Assembly: GCA_910580045.1 (NCBI GenBank)
Contig: CAJTXF010000020.1
Location: 18,158 to 36,917 of the forward strand
Direction of reading: 5' to 3'
Source of the DNA: an uncultured Eubacteriales bacterium
GTDB lineage: Bacteria > Bacillota > Clostridia > Oscillospirales > Acutalibacteraceae
DNA length: 18,760 nt
Part shown: piece by piece, positions 6,538 to 13,492 of the stretch
Layout of the letters: every line of letters starts with the position of its first letter
Numbering within the stretch: the stretch's first letter is position 1
Notes under the pieces: generated by a model
The model's database searches: none
What the model saw: only the letters and a program-made list of their open reading frames with translations
Told to the model about the DNA's origin: nothing
Translations under genes and position numbers: made by a program

Positions 6538-7776
6538 CTATACCTTTGCCATGCTCTCCCCAGCCAGGCGGCCAGTCGAGAAGGCAATCTGCAGGTTATA
6601 TCCCCCGGTGGGCGCGTCCACGTCCAGCACCTCTCCGGCAAAGTACAGGCCCCGCACCAGCTTGGACTCCATTGTCCCTGGCTCCACCTCCCGCAGGCTG
6701 ACGCCTCCGGCAGTGACAATGGCCTCTGCCAGAGGCCGGAAGCCCTCCACCTTCAGGGAAAAGTCCTTCAGCACCCGGAGAAGCCCCCGGCGCTGCTCTC
6801 TGGTCACAGCGTTGCACCGGGTATCCGGCGGGATGCCCGAGCGCTCTACCACCACTGGAATCAGCTTTTTGGGCAGCAGCCTGTCCAGGGCGTTGGCGAA
6901 GATGCGGTTTTTGTTCTCCTCCAAATCCCGCAGCAAGCGGGCATCCAGCTTCCCCTCATCCAGGGCAGGCTTTAGGTCCAGGTGCACGGTGTACCGGCCC
7001 GGCGCCATGGGGTGCTTGGGGGTAGGGCGCAAATGGGCAGAGGCGCTGAGGATAATCGGCCCGGACATACCAAAGTGGGTGAAGAGCAATTCGCCGAAGT
7101 CTGTATATACAGGCTTTTTCACGCCCTGCTCTGTCACCCGCAGGCCCACGTTCCGCAAGGACAGGCCCATAAGCCTGCCGCAGTCATCCCCCTCCATCAC
7201 CAAAGGCACCAGAGAAGGCCCTATTTCCGTCAAGGAATGGCCCGCCCTTTCCGCCAGCCGGAACCCAGAGCCGTCTGAGCCTGTGGCCGGGTAGGAGGCT
7301 CCGCCGCAGGCAATCAGCACCCGGGACGCCTCTCGGCGCTTTCCTCCCGCTATGACCCCTACGGCCCGGCCGTCCTCTATGAGAATCTCCGTCACGGCTT
7401 TGGGGATATACTCTGCCCCGCCCGCGAACCGGGCCAGGGCGTCCGCAATATCATGGGCACTGTCTGACTGGGGGAACACCCGGCTGCCCCTCTCTGTTTT
7501 CAAGGGCACGCCCAGGCCCTCAAAAAACTCCATCACCGCCTGGGGCGGAAAAGCCGTCAGGGCGCTGTACAGGAACTTTCCCCCATGGGCCACGGCAATC
7601 ACTTCCTGGGGAGTACATTGATTGGTCACATTGCAGCGGCCCTTGCCTGTAATGCGCAGCTTCCGGCCAGGCCTGGGGTTTTTGTCGAAAACGGTTACAG
7701 AAAGCCCCTGGCTCACACAGACTCCGGCAGCCATCAGGCCCGCCGCCCCGCCGCCAATAATAATCGCGTCCGTCAG
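6538..7776 (-). CDS. HI0933/BaiN-like NAD(P)/FAD-dependent flavoprotein
   Basis: This FAD-dependent oxidoreductase of the HI0933 (YhiN/BaiN-like) family has an unknown substrate. A role in bile-acid chemistry, as proposed for BaiN, has no support from the neighbours here. The FAD-binding glycine motif IIIGGGAAGLMAAG (5-18) and the family signature GRKLRITGKGRCNVTN (38-53) are intact, and the C terminus ends with GGYNLQIAFSTGRLAGESMAKV-type sequence. The first ATG (7734) would cut off the glycine motif. Upstream, between the in-frame stop at 7798-7800 and that ATG, there is no ATG, GTG or TTG. A CTG at 7774-7776 is preceded by GAGGAGGAG and overlaps the rpiR stop as CTGA. From there the protein is 412 residues, the normal family length, so CTG is taken as the start. 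Confidence 0.9.
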   Translation of the reverse strand: MTDAIIIGGGAAGLMAAGVCVSQGLSVTVFDKNPRPGRKLRITGKGRCNVTNQCTPQEVIAVAHGGKFLYSALTAFPPQAVMEFFEGLGVPLKTERGSRVFPQSDSAHDIADALARFAGGAEYIPKAVTEILIEDGRAVGVIAGGKRREASRVLIACGGASYPATGSDGSGFRLAERAGHSLTEIGPSLVPLVMEGDDCGRLMGLSLRNVGLRVTEQGVKKPVYTDFGELLFTHFGMSGPIILSASAHLRPTPKHPMAPGRYTVHLDLKPALDEGKLDARLLRDLEENKNRIFANALDRLLPKKLIPVVVERSGIPPDTRCNAVTREQRRGLLRVLKDFSLKVEGFRPLAEAIVTAGGVSLREVEPGTMESKLVRGLYFAGEVLDVDAPTGGYNLQIAFSTGRLAGESMAKV

Positions 7777-8645
7777 CTGTTCTCCTCCTCCACCTTTTCA
7801 TACACCCCGAACTCGTCCCAGATAGCTTCAATATACCGCAAGGTCTCGGACACCGCAGCCTTTTTGCGGATGGCCACAGTGACAATCAAGGCGTTGATGA
7901 CACTGAGCGGGCCCACCAGGGAATCCACAAAGGAGACCATATCACTGCGGGCCAGCAGCAGGTGGGACGCCCCTGCCGCCAGAGGGGACTGGGGGCTGTC
8001 TGTAATGGCAATGGCGGTCATGCCCCGGCTGCTGGCGTAGCGCAGGGCCTTGGCCGCTTTTTTCGAGTACCTGGGGAAGCTGATGGCAATCATGGCGTCC
8101 CCCTGGCCAGCATGGGCCAGCTGCTGGAAAACCGCAGCCTCGCTGGTGGCCTCCACCAGCTGGACCGTGTCAAAAATCAGCTGGAGGTAGTGGGACAGAA
8201 AGGTAGCCAGGGCCAGGGAGCTGCCAGCCCCCAGCACAAAAACCTTCCGGGCGCTCTCCAGGGCGCTCACGGCCTGGTAGAACCCGCTCCTGTCCACATT
8301 CTCCCTGGTCCTGCGGAGGATGTCAATATCCTGCCCCAGCACCGCGTCCAGCAGCTTGTCCAGGGGGATATTGTGAGAGGTCATCTCCAGGCGCTGGAAG
8401 CTGGTGAGCTTGTTGCGTATCATCTCTTGGACTGCCTGCTGCATGGCCGGATAGCCGGAATAGCCGATTTCTGTGGCAAAGCGCACCACAGTGGACTCGC
8501 TGACCCCCACTGTGGCCCCCAGGCGGGAAGCAGTCATAAAGGCCACCTCCTCCGGGTGGTCCTGGAGGTATTGGGCAATTGCCCTCTGGCTTTTTGAGAA
8601 GCCCCGGCGGCTGCGCTGTATTCTCTCAGAAAGTTGGTCGTTCAA
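7773..8645 (-). CDS. MurR/RpiR family transcriptional regulator
   Basis: A DNA-binding regulator of the RpiR family, whose members sense phosphosugars. Residues 1-78 form the N-terminal helix-turn-helix domain (recognition region about 36-62, VGVSESTVVRFATEIGYSGY). Residues about 110-270 form a SIS sugar-phosphate isomerase fold with VFVLGAGSSLALA (135-147) and a second loop AIAITDSPQSPLA (211-223). The start is TTG at 8643-8645, nine bases after GGAGG (in GGGGGAGGG); the frame is open further upstream but that stretch contains the promoter. The 290-residue length fits the family. It is first in the operon and overlaps the next gene by four bases, so it may control itself. No sugar-metabolism gene is adjacent, so its target and ligand are unknown. 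Confidence 0.9.
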   Translation of the reverse strand: MNDQLSERIQRSRRGFSKSQRAIAQYLQDHPEEVAFMTASRLGATVGVSESTVVRFATEIGYSGYPAMQQAVQEMIRNKLTSFQRLEMTSHNIPLDKLLDAVLGQDIDILRRTRENVDRSGFYQAVSALESARKVFVLGAGSSLALATFLSHYLQLIFDTVQLVEATSEAAVFQQLAHAGQGDAMIAISFPRYSKKAAKALRYASSRGMTAIAITDSPQSPLAAGASHLLLARSDMVSFVDSLVGPLSVINALIVTVAIRKKAAVSETLRYIEAIWDEFGVYEKVEEENS

Positions 8646-8684
8646 TGGGCAAGCCCTCCCCCTGAAAAAGACATTATCATTTTT

Positions 8685-8713
8685 ATTGTAATGCTTTTCG
8701 CTGGGAAAATCAA
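8685..8713 (-). promoter_or_regulatory. Sigma-A promoter of the rpiR-cmk-ispH operon
   Basis: On the minus strand, TTGATT (8708-8713) and TACAAT (8685-8690) are separated by 17 bases. Transcription would start near 8678, giving a leader of about 33 bases before the TTG at 8645. The same two hexamers with the same spacing recur upstream of the phosphohexomutase gene. Confidence 0.75.
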
Positions 8714-8749
8714 GAGGGATTTTTAAGAAAATCTCTCTTTGCCAAGAGT

Positions 8750-8894
8750 CTAGAGTCTGTTTGAAAACTCCGAAACACTGTCTATTTTGCCCAGAAGTGG
8801 TGGCTTCGGCATCAAAAATCCCGGTTTCTTTCCTTGAATCCACTCATTTCTGGCCAAAAATACAGCATTTCTCCGGTTTTCAAGCAGACTCTAG
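8750..8894. repeat. Long imperfect palindrome (MITE-like or structured RNA)
   Basis: The outer arms ctagagtctgtttgaaaact (8750-8769) and ggttttcaagcagactctag (8875-8894) are complementary at 18 of 20 positions. Pairing continues inward with gaps to about 8806 and 8836, leaving a loop near 8807-8835. Several mismatches are transitions that would pair as G-U in RNA. The right arm includes the stop codon of the phosphodiesterase gene, and the left arm ends about 37 bases before the rpiR promoter. The outer motif recurs at 13476-13488. It could be a miniature inverted-repeat element flanked by TA or CTAG, or a large mRNA hairpin. Confidence 0.7.
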
Positions 8895-9361
8895 CAGGGC
8901 AGCTTCACAATATTCAGAAGAATCCCCTGCTCCGTGATGTCGATGGTCCCGTAACTGGGCTCCCATCCGCTCAGGCGGCCTGGATTCATAATATAGATTC
9001 CGTCCTGATAGTCCTCCCGGGCCAGGTGGGTGTGCCCATACAGCACAATCCGCGCCTCTCGCTCCCGCGCAGCGGCCAGAAGGCTCCCGTCCCCGGACTT
9101 TACCCCATAGGCATGGCCGTGGGTGTAGAACAGCTTCACACCCTGGGCCTCAAACTCCCCCCGCACCGGCAGCGCGGAGCCCCAGTCGCAGTTGCCCTGG
9201 ACCTGCAAAAACATCCGCTCTGAAAAAGTGGGCTTGAGCAGGGAGACATCCCCCTCCCCATCCCCCAGGTGAATCACAAGCTCTGCCTGGGGCTGAGCCA
9301 AAATAGCCCGCCGCAGGCTCATAACATCCCCATGTGTGTCTGATGTGACAAGAATGCGCAT
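8891..9361 (-). CDS. YfcE/MJ0936-family metallophosphoesterase
   Basis: A small calcineurin-like phosphodiesterase that hydrolyses phosphodiester bonds with two metal ions; the natural substrate of this family is generally unknown. The 156-residue protein carries all metal-ligand motifs: SDTH (Asp8, His10), HLGD (Asp34), GNCD (Asn57), HGH (His81) and GHTH (His110, His112). The NPG segment near 126 is present, but the following residues (RLSGWEPSYG) depart from the common NPGSxSxPR. The ATG at 9359-9361 follows TTTGGAGG with about ten bases of spacing. It appears to be transcribed alone, divergently from the small-gene cluster at 9540. Its stop codon lies inside the outer arm of the 8750-8894 palindrome. 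Confidence 0.92.
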   Translation of the reverse strand: MRILVTSDTHGDVMSLRRAILAQPQAELVIHLGDGEGDVSLLKPTFSERMFLQVQGNCDWGSALPVRGEFEAQGVKLFYTHGHAYGVKSGDGSLLAAAREREARIVLYGHTHLAREDYQDGIYIMNPGRLSGWEPSYGTIDITEQGILLNIVKLPC

Positions 9362-9454
9362 GACAGTGTAACCTCCAAATAGTATATGGTTTCCCCTGGG
9401 CGTCCAGCGGGAGGAATCAACCCAGGTCCGGGCGCATAGTATAGGTCAGGCGGC

Positions 9455-9481
9455 TGAAAATCGGGAAACAGGGGATTTTCA
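9455..9481. repeat. 8-bp inverted repeat in divergent region
   Basis: tgaaaatc (9455-9462) and gattttca (9474-9481) are perfect complements 11 bases apart, in the 178-base gap between the divergent phosphodiesterase gene and the small-gene cluster. It could be an operator or chance. I could not assign a convincing promoter to either side of this gap, although TATACT elements occur on the minus strand. Confidence 0.4.
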
Positions 9482-9539
9482 ACTGCGTTTCTGAAATGGA
9501 ACAAGGGATGGAAAACGGATTCGAAGGGAGGTCCGAAGA

Positions 9540-9788
9540 ATGAGTGATAAAATGGATAATACCAAGCTGGAGGCCCTGCTCAAGCTCACGGCCCAGCGCA
9601 TGGGCTCCACGCCCGAGGCCCTGAAACAGGCAGCCCAAAACGGGAACCTGAACCAGGTGATGGGCAATATGACCGGAGAACAGAGCCAGGCCATGCAAAA
9701 GGTGCTCTCTGACCCAGAGGCAGCGAAAAAGCTGCTCTCCACCCCCCAGGCCCAGGCGTTGCTGAAGCTCCTGCAGGGGGACAAATAG
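9540..9788 (+). CDS. Small helical protein, first of a three-gene cluster
   Basis: An 82-residue soluble protein with no membrane segment and no cysteine. It is rich in Gln, Lys, Leu and Ala, and by pattern is almost entirely helical. Two helix starts are readable: STPEALKQAAQNGNLNQVMG (23-42) and LSDPEAAKKLLSTPQAQALL (56-75). The ATG at 9540 follows GGGAGG with good spacing. The LSDP...K.L pattern recurs in the N terminus of the next protein (LSDPNSMKQLQSML), suggesting a shared helical module. I have an impression of similar short proteins in other Clostridia, but I can name no family or function. Confidence 0.7.
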   Translation: MSDKMDNTKLEALLKLTAQRMGSTPEALKQAAQNGNLNQVMGNMTGEQSQAMQKVLSDPEAAKKLLSTPQAQALLKLLQGDK

Positions 9789-9836
9789 CCAGAGACCGTC
9801 TAAGACGCCAATTCTGCCAGAAAGGGGGCGCGGCCC

Positions 9837-10340
9837 GTGGAAAATCTGAATCAGCAGCTGGAGCAGTTCCTCTCAGACCCAAACAGTATGAAGCAGCTGC
9901 AGTCCATGCTGGGCTCGCTGGGCCTGGGAAGCAATCAGGAGGGGGGACAGAGCGCCCAGGGGAGCCAACCGGCCCAGCCGGCCTCCCCACCCCCTGCGCC
10001 CCCTTTGGATTTGTCCGCCTTGACCGGGGCCCTGAGCGCCCTGGGAGGGTCAGGCCAGAGTCAGGGCTCTGCCCAGCCAGCCCAGCCTGCCCTGACAGGA
10101 AACCCCGCGGGAGGCCTGGGCGCGCTGGCAGGAGCCGACAGCCTGGCCATGGTGGCAAAGCTGGCTCCGCTGCTGAGCCAGCTGAACCGGGAGGATGACT
10201 CCACCCGGCTGCTGCAGGCCCTGCGGCCCATGCTCAGCGAAGCGCGCCGGGCCAAGATAGACGAGGCGGTGAGAATCTTGCAGCTCATGCGGCTGCTGCC
10301 CATGCTGAAAGAGCTGGGCGGCCTGCCGGGGCTGTTCTAA
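9837..10340 (+). CDS. Helix-linker-helix protein, second of a three-gene cluster
   Basis: A 167-residue protein in three parts. Residues 1-30 are an amphipathic helix with an LSDP module like that of the preceding protein. Residues about 31-100 are a Gly/Gln/Pro/Ala-rich, probably disordered linker. Residues 103-167 are a helical C-terminal domain with alternating charged and leucine-rich turns (DDSTRLLQALRPMLSEARRA, 119-138) ending in a Leu-rich, Gly/Pro tail. The start is GTG at 9837-9839, with AAAGGGGG upstream. It begins 48 bases after the first gene and ends 13 bases before the third. The tail is hydrophobic but too short and broken for a normal transmembrane segment. Function unknown. 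Confidence 0.7.
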   Translation: MENLNQQLEQFLSDPNSMKQLQSMLGSLGLGSNQEGGQSAQGSQPAQPASPPPAPPLDLSALTGALSALGGSGQSQGSAQPAQPALTGNPAGGLGALAGADSLAMVAKLAPLLSQLNREDDSTRLLQALRPMLSEARRAKIDEAVRILQLMRLLPMLKELGGLPGLF

Positions 10341-10353
10341 AGGGGGTGCAGAT

Positions 10354-10809
10354 ATGCCGGAAATGGACATGAGACGGATGCAGGAGGAAGCTGCCCGGCG
10401 GGCCAGGGAGATGCAGTCCCGGGCCAGAAGGCCCCGTCCCCAGCCCAGCCCCCAAAGCTCTCCGAACACATCAAGCACCCCGAGCCCACCCCAGCCGGCT
10501 CAGCAAAACCACCCGCCCCAGAAGAACCAGCACAACTCCCAGGCACAGCAAATCCAGCAAACTCAACAGACCCCTCAGGCCCAGCAGACTCAGCAGACTC
10601 AGCCAGGCCCGCCGTCCGCCCCAGCGCCTGCTGAGCCTCCGCCCTTGCTGATGGGGGATGAGCCCTCCGGGCCTCCCCCCAGCGGGCTGTTGGAAGAGCT
10701 CTTTAAGGACAGGGAGCGCACCATGCTTTTGGCCCTGCTCATCCTGCTGGGCGGGGAGGAGGGGAACCATGAGCTCATGTTCGCCCTGCTATTTTTGCTC
10801 ATGTCCTGA
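10354..10809 (+). CDS. Gln/Pro-rich protein with hydrophobic C-terminal pair, third of cluster
   Basis: A 151-residue protein. The N terminus (1-35) is basic and Arg-rich. The centre (about 36-95) is a Gln/Pro/Ser/Asn linker with Gln-Gln-Thr repeats. The C terminus has an acidic helix (LLEELFKDRER) followed by two hydrophobic stretches, TMLLALLILLG and LMFALLFLLMS, split by GEEGNHE. Each stretch is only about 10-11 residues, too short to cross a membrane as a straight helix; they may form a re-entrant hairpin or a helical interface. The ATG at 10354 follows AGGGGG, which overlaps the previous stop, so translation is coupled. Its last 21 bases overlap the 3' end of mnmA on the other strand. 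I recognise no family. Confidence 0.7.
   Translation: MPEMDMRRMQEEAARRAREMQSRARRPRPQPSPQSSPNTSSTPSPPQPAQQNHPPQKNQHNSQAQQIQQTQQTPQAQQTQQTQPGPPSAPAPAEPPPLLMGDEPSGPPPSGLLEELFKDRERTMLLALLILLGGEEGNHELMFALLFLLMS
10545..10602 (+). repeat. Short tandem repeat coding Gln-Gln-Thr
   Basis: Imperfect 9-base units of the type cagcagact lie in the third cluster gene; two units (10582-10590, 10591-10599) are identical and abut. They code the Gln-rich linker. Such tracts can change length by slippage without breaking the frame. Confidence 0.7.
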
Positions 10810-11946
10810 GATAGTGCCCCCGCCAATCACTGTATCCCCATCGTACAGCACCACAGCCTGGCCCCGGGTGATGGCCCGCTGGGGCTGGTCAAAGGTGACA
10901 AGCAGCTCGTCCGGCCCGGTTTGCAGGGCTGTGGCGGGCTGTTCTTTATGCCTGTAGCGGATTTTCGCCGTGACGCGCATAGGCGCGGGGATGCTCTCCA
11001 CTGCAATCAGGTTCAAATCCCGGGCAGTGAGGGCAGAGGAGAACAGCTCCTCGTCCCTGCCCAGAACCACTTGGTTCTCCTGCGGCCGGATGCCGCACAC
11101 GTACATGGGCTGGGGGAAGGACAGCCCCAGTCCCTTGCGCTGGCCCACCGTATAATGGATAATCCCCTTATGGCAGCCGTAGATTTGACCAGCCGTGCCC
11201 ACAAACTCTCCGGGGACAGGCGCTTTGCCTGTGTACCGGCCGATGAACCCCGCATAGTCCCCGTCCGGCACAAAGCAGATGTCCTGGCTCTCCCGGCGGT
11301 GGGCATTGGCGAACCCAGCCTCCTGGGCCAGCTCCCGGACCTGGGCTTTCGTGAGCCCTCCCAGGGGAAGGAGCAGCCGGGCCAGCTGGCTTTGGGTGAG
11401 GGTATAGAGGAAATAGCTCTGGTCCTTGGCCTCATCCAGGCCCTTTTTCAGCAGCCAGCGCCCGGAAGCCTTATCCTGCTCCACCTGGGCATAGTGGCCG
11501 GTGGCAATGTGGGTGCAGTCCAGCTCCTCTCCCCGGCGGAACAGCTTGCCCAGCTTTACATACCGGTTGCAGTCCACACAGGGATTGGGGGTCTCCCCCC
11601 TGCAGTAGGCCTCCGCGAACCGGGCAATGACCTCCCGGCGGAAGTCCCCGGAGAAGTTGAACACGTAAAAGGGCATACCCAGCCCAATGGCTACAGCCCG
11701 GGCCTGCTCCACACTTTCCAGAGAACAGCAGGCCTTCTCGCTTCCGATAGAAGCCGGGGCAGGCAAGTCCTCATTGCCAAGCAGCTTCAGGGTGACCCCC
11801 AGGGCCTCTGCCCCCTGCCGTTGGAGCAGCAGCGCTGCCACGCTGGAATCTACCCCGCCGCTCATGGCCACCAGAACCCGGCGCTTCTCCTGGGCGGAGC
11901 TTACCCCCGGGCCTAGAGCACCCGGGTTCACCAAGCCCCTGCTCAT
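10789..11946 (-). CDS. mnmA: tRNA-specific 2-thiouridylase MnmA
   Basis: Adds sulfur to uridine 34 of Lys, Glu and Gln tRNAs, which is needed for accurate decoding; it works with a cysteine desulfurase. The 385-residue protein has the ATP pyrophosphatase loop SGGVDSS (29-35), the catalytic cysteine in NPCVDC (Cys123), and the second catalytic cysteine in DICFVPDGDY (Cys224). The C-terminal beta-barrel region (about 300-380) is complete. The ATG at 11944-11946 overlaps the stop of the phosphohexomutase gene as ATGA, so translation is coupled. The first 22 residues are a poorly conserved extension before the usual RVLVAMSGG start. The 3' end overlaps the convergent gene on the plus strand by 21 bases. 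Confidence 0.95.
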   Translation of the reverse strand: MSRGLVNPGALGPGVSSAQEKRRVLVAMSGGVDSSVAALLLQRQGAEALGVTLKLLGNEDLPAPASIGSEKACCSLESVEQARAVAIGLGMPFYVFNFSGDFRREVIARFAEAYCRGETPNPCVDCNRYVKLGKLFRRGEELDCTHIATGHYAQVEQDKASGRWLLKKGLDEAKDQSYFLYTLTQSQLARLLLPLGGLTKAQVRELAQEAGFANAHRRESQDICFVPDGDYAGFIGRYTGKAPVPGEFVGTAGQIYGCHKGIIHYTVGQRKGLGLSFPQPMYVCGIRPQENQVVLGRDEELFSSALTARDLNLIAVESIPAPMRVTAKIRYRHKEQPATALQTGPDELLVTFDQPQRAITRGQAVVLYDGDTVIGGGTISGHEQK

Positions 11947-13442
11947 AGGGCCGCGCAGTCCAGGCCCCCAGCATTGGCCTGGAAGAAATCCCGGAGCTTG
12001 CCCCGGATAAGCGCCGCTCCGCCGGGCACGTCGCTCTCTATATTGATAGGCAGAATCGGGTCGTGGACCGAGAGGCGCACCAGGAACCAGCCTTCCCCCT
12101 CCCCCTGGGGGAAGGAGGCCCGGATGCCCTCCCGGTTGTCCGGGGCAATGTGCCAGCCCTGGGCCTTTGCGTGGGCCTCCAGGCTGGCGATAAGGGCCTC
12201 TCCCCTGGCCCGGAAGTCATCCTCCAAAATGGGGATGCGCACCTCCTGGGCCTCCGCAGGCTCCCGCAGAGGGGCCAGCAAGTCGTTTAAGCCCTTCCCC
12301 TCCCGACGGAGGGCTGCCAGCTTGATGATAATTTTTGTCACCAGATAGGCCCCGTCATCCAGGAAATAGTTCTCCTGGAAAGCGGCATGGCCGCTGGTCT
12401 CAATGGCCAGAGGGCTCTGGCAGCCCTCCCGGTTCAGCCGCTGGGACTCGTTAATCACGTTTTTATAGCCCCGCATAAACCGGTGGTGCTTGCCGCCCAG
12501 GGTGTCCTCAATAAAGCTCCTGAGCCCGTCAGAGGTGATGGAATCCGTGACCACCGTGCCCCCGGGGGTCTTTTCCAGGGCAATCGCCGCCGCCAGGGCC
12601 ACCAGCCGGTTCCGGTTGATTTCCCGGCCAGAGCTGTCCACCACCCCGGCCCGGTCCACGTCTGTGTCAAAGATAATGCCCAAATCCGCCTGGCTCTCTG
12701 TCACCATCTCCTGGGCAGAGGCCATGGCAATCTTGTCCTCTGGGTTGGGGATATGGTTGGGGAAATGGCCGTCCGGCTCTAAGAACCGGCTGCCGGACAC
12801 ATCCGCGCCCAGAGGGGCCAGCACCTGCTGGGCATAGAAGCCCCCAGCCCCGTTGCCAGCGTCCACAGCGATTTTGAAGCCTGCCAGAGGGTGCTCATCC
12901 TCCCCGGCCCGGACCCCCTCCTGAATCATCCGCCGCAGGTGGGCAGCGTACTGCTCCATATGGGGGGAAGGCGTCCAGGTCCCACCCTGGGCAGGAGCCG
13001 GGCAGGCGCCCTGATTGGCCAAATCCAGCACCTTCCCAATATCCGGGCCGTCCAGGCCCCCGTCCTTGGTAAAGAACTTCAAGCCATTCCTGTGCCAGGG
13101 GTGGTGGCTGGCAGTGATTTGTATGGCTGCGTGGCAGGGCAAATCCAGCACGGCCATAAACATAGAGGGGGTAGAGGCCAGGCCGCAGTCCAGGCACTGA
13201 ACCCCGCACTGAACCAGGGCACGGCGCAGTGCCTCCATAATACGCGGCCCGGAGAGCCGGGAGTCCCGGCCCACAGCAATCCGCAGCTCCCTGGCAGGTA
13301 TATCCAGGTAAGATTCGCACCAAACTAGAAAGGCTGAGGCAATGTCCTCCACAGCCTGGTCTGTCAGCTCCACCGGCGTCCCGGGAATCTCCATAGCTGA
13401 GCCCCGCACGTCCGTGCCGCTTTTCAGCTTCTGATAGTCCAT
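11943..13442 (-). CDS. Phosphomannomutase/phosphoglucomutase family protein
   Basis: An alpha-D-phosphohexomutase that moves phosphate between C1 and C6 of a hexose. Glucose or mannose phosphate is likely, but the exact substrate is not readable from sequence. The 499-residue protein shows the phosphoserine loop TASHHP (Ser112), the metal site DTDVDR (259-264) and the sugar-binding loop ETSGHAA (348-354). The C-terminal region has NREGIRASFP and HDPILPINIES in place of the shorter phosphate loop of classic Pgm, as I recall for a clostridial subgroup. The start at 13440-13442 is chosen for AAAGGAG eight bases upstream; an in-frame ATG at 13478 lies within the 5' hairpin. It heads a two-gene operon with mnmA. 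Confidence 0.9.
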   Translation of the reverse strand: MDYQKLKSGTDVRGSAMEIPGTPVELTDQAVEDIASAFLVWCESYLDIPARELRIAVGRDSRLSGPRIMEALRRALVQCGVQCLDCGLASTPSMFMAVLDLPCHAAIQITASHHPWHRNGLKFFTKDGGLDGPDIGKVLDLANQGACPAPAQGGTWTPSPHMEQYAAHLRRMIQEGVRAGEDEHPLAGFKIAVDAGNGAGGFYAQQVLAPLGADVSGSRFLEPDGHFPNHIPNPEDKIAMASAQEMVTESQADLGIIFDTDVDRAGVVDSSGREINRNRLVALAAAIALEKTPGGTVVTDSITSDGLRSFIEDTLGGKHHRFMRGYKNVINESQRLNREGCQSPLAIETSGHAAFQENYFLDDGAYLVTKIIIKLAALRREGKGLNDLLAPLREPAEAQEVRIPILEDDFRARGEALIASLEAHAKAQGWHIAPDNREGIRASFPQGEGEGWFLVRLSVHDPILPINIESDVPGGAALIRGKLRDFFQANAGGLDCAAL

Positions 13443-13458
13443 AATAACAACTCCTTTC

Positions 13459-13487
13459 AGAGCCCATTTGAAAACCAAACAGACTCT
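13459..13487 (-). promoter_or_regulatory. 12-bp hairpin at predicted mRNA 5' end of phosphohexomutase gene
   Basis: Read as RNA on the minus strand, AGAGUCUGUUUG pairs fully with CAAAUGGGCUCU (9 Watson-Crick and 3 G-U pairs) around a GUUUU loop. The predicted transcription start, about seven bases after the -10 box, falls at the foot of this stem. A hairpin at the extreme 5' end usually protects mRNA from decay. It shares AGAGTCTGTTTG with the 8750-8894 palindrome. Confidence 0.6.
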
Positions 13488-13492
13488 AAAAT

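Noticed and set aside
6538..7776. Assigning the flavoprotein to bile-acid 7-dehydroxylation as BaiN
   Set aside because: The HI0933 family is broad and no bai gene is nearby; only family membership is supported.
8646..8843. N-terminal extension of the RpiR regulator
   Set aside because: The frame is open, but this stretch contains the promoter boxes, a ribosome binding site and part of the palindrome, and relatives begin just before the DNA-binding domain.
10545..10602. Tandem repeats as a possible CRISPR-like array
   Set aside because: The units are 9 bases with no spacers, lie in frame and code for a Gln-rich linker.
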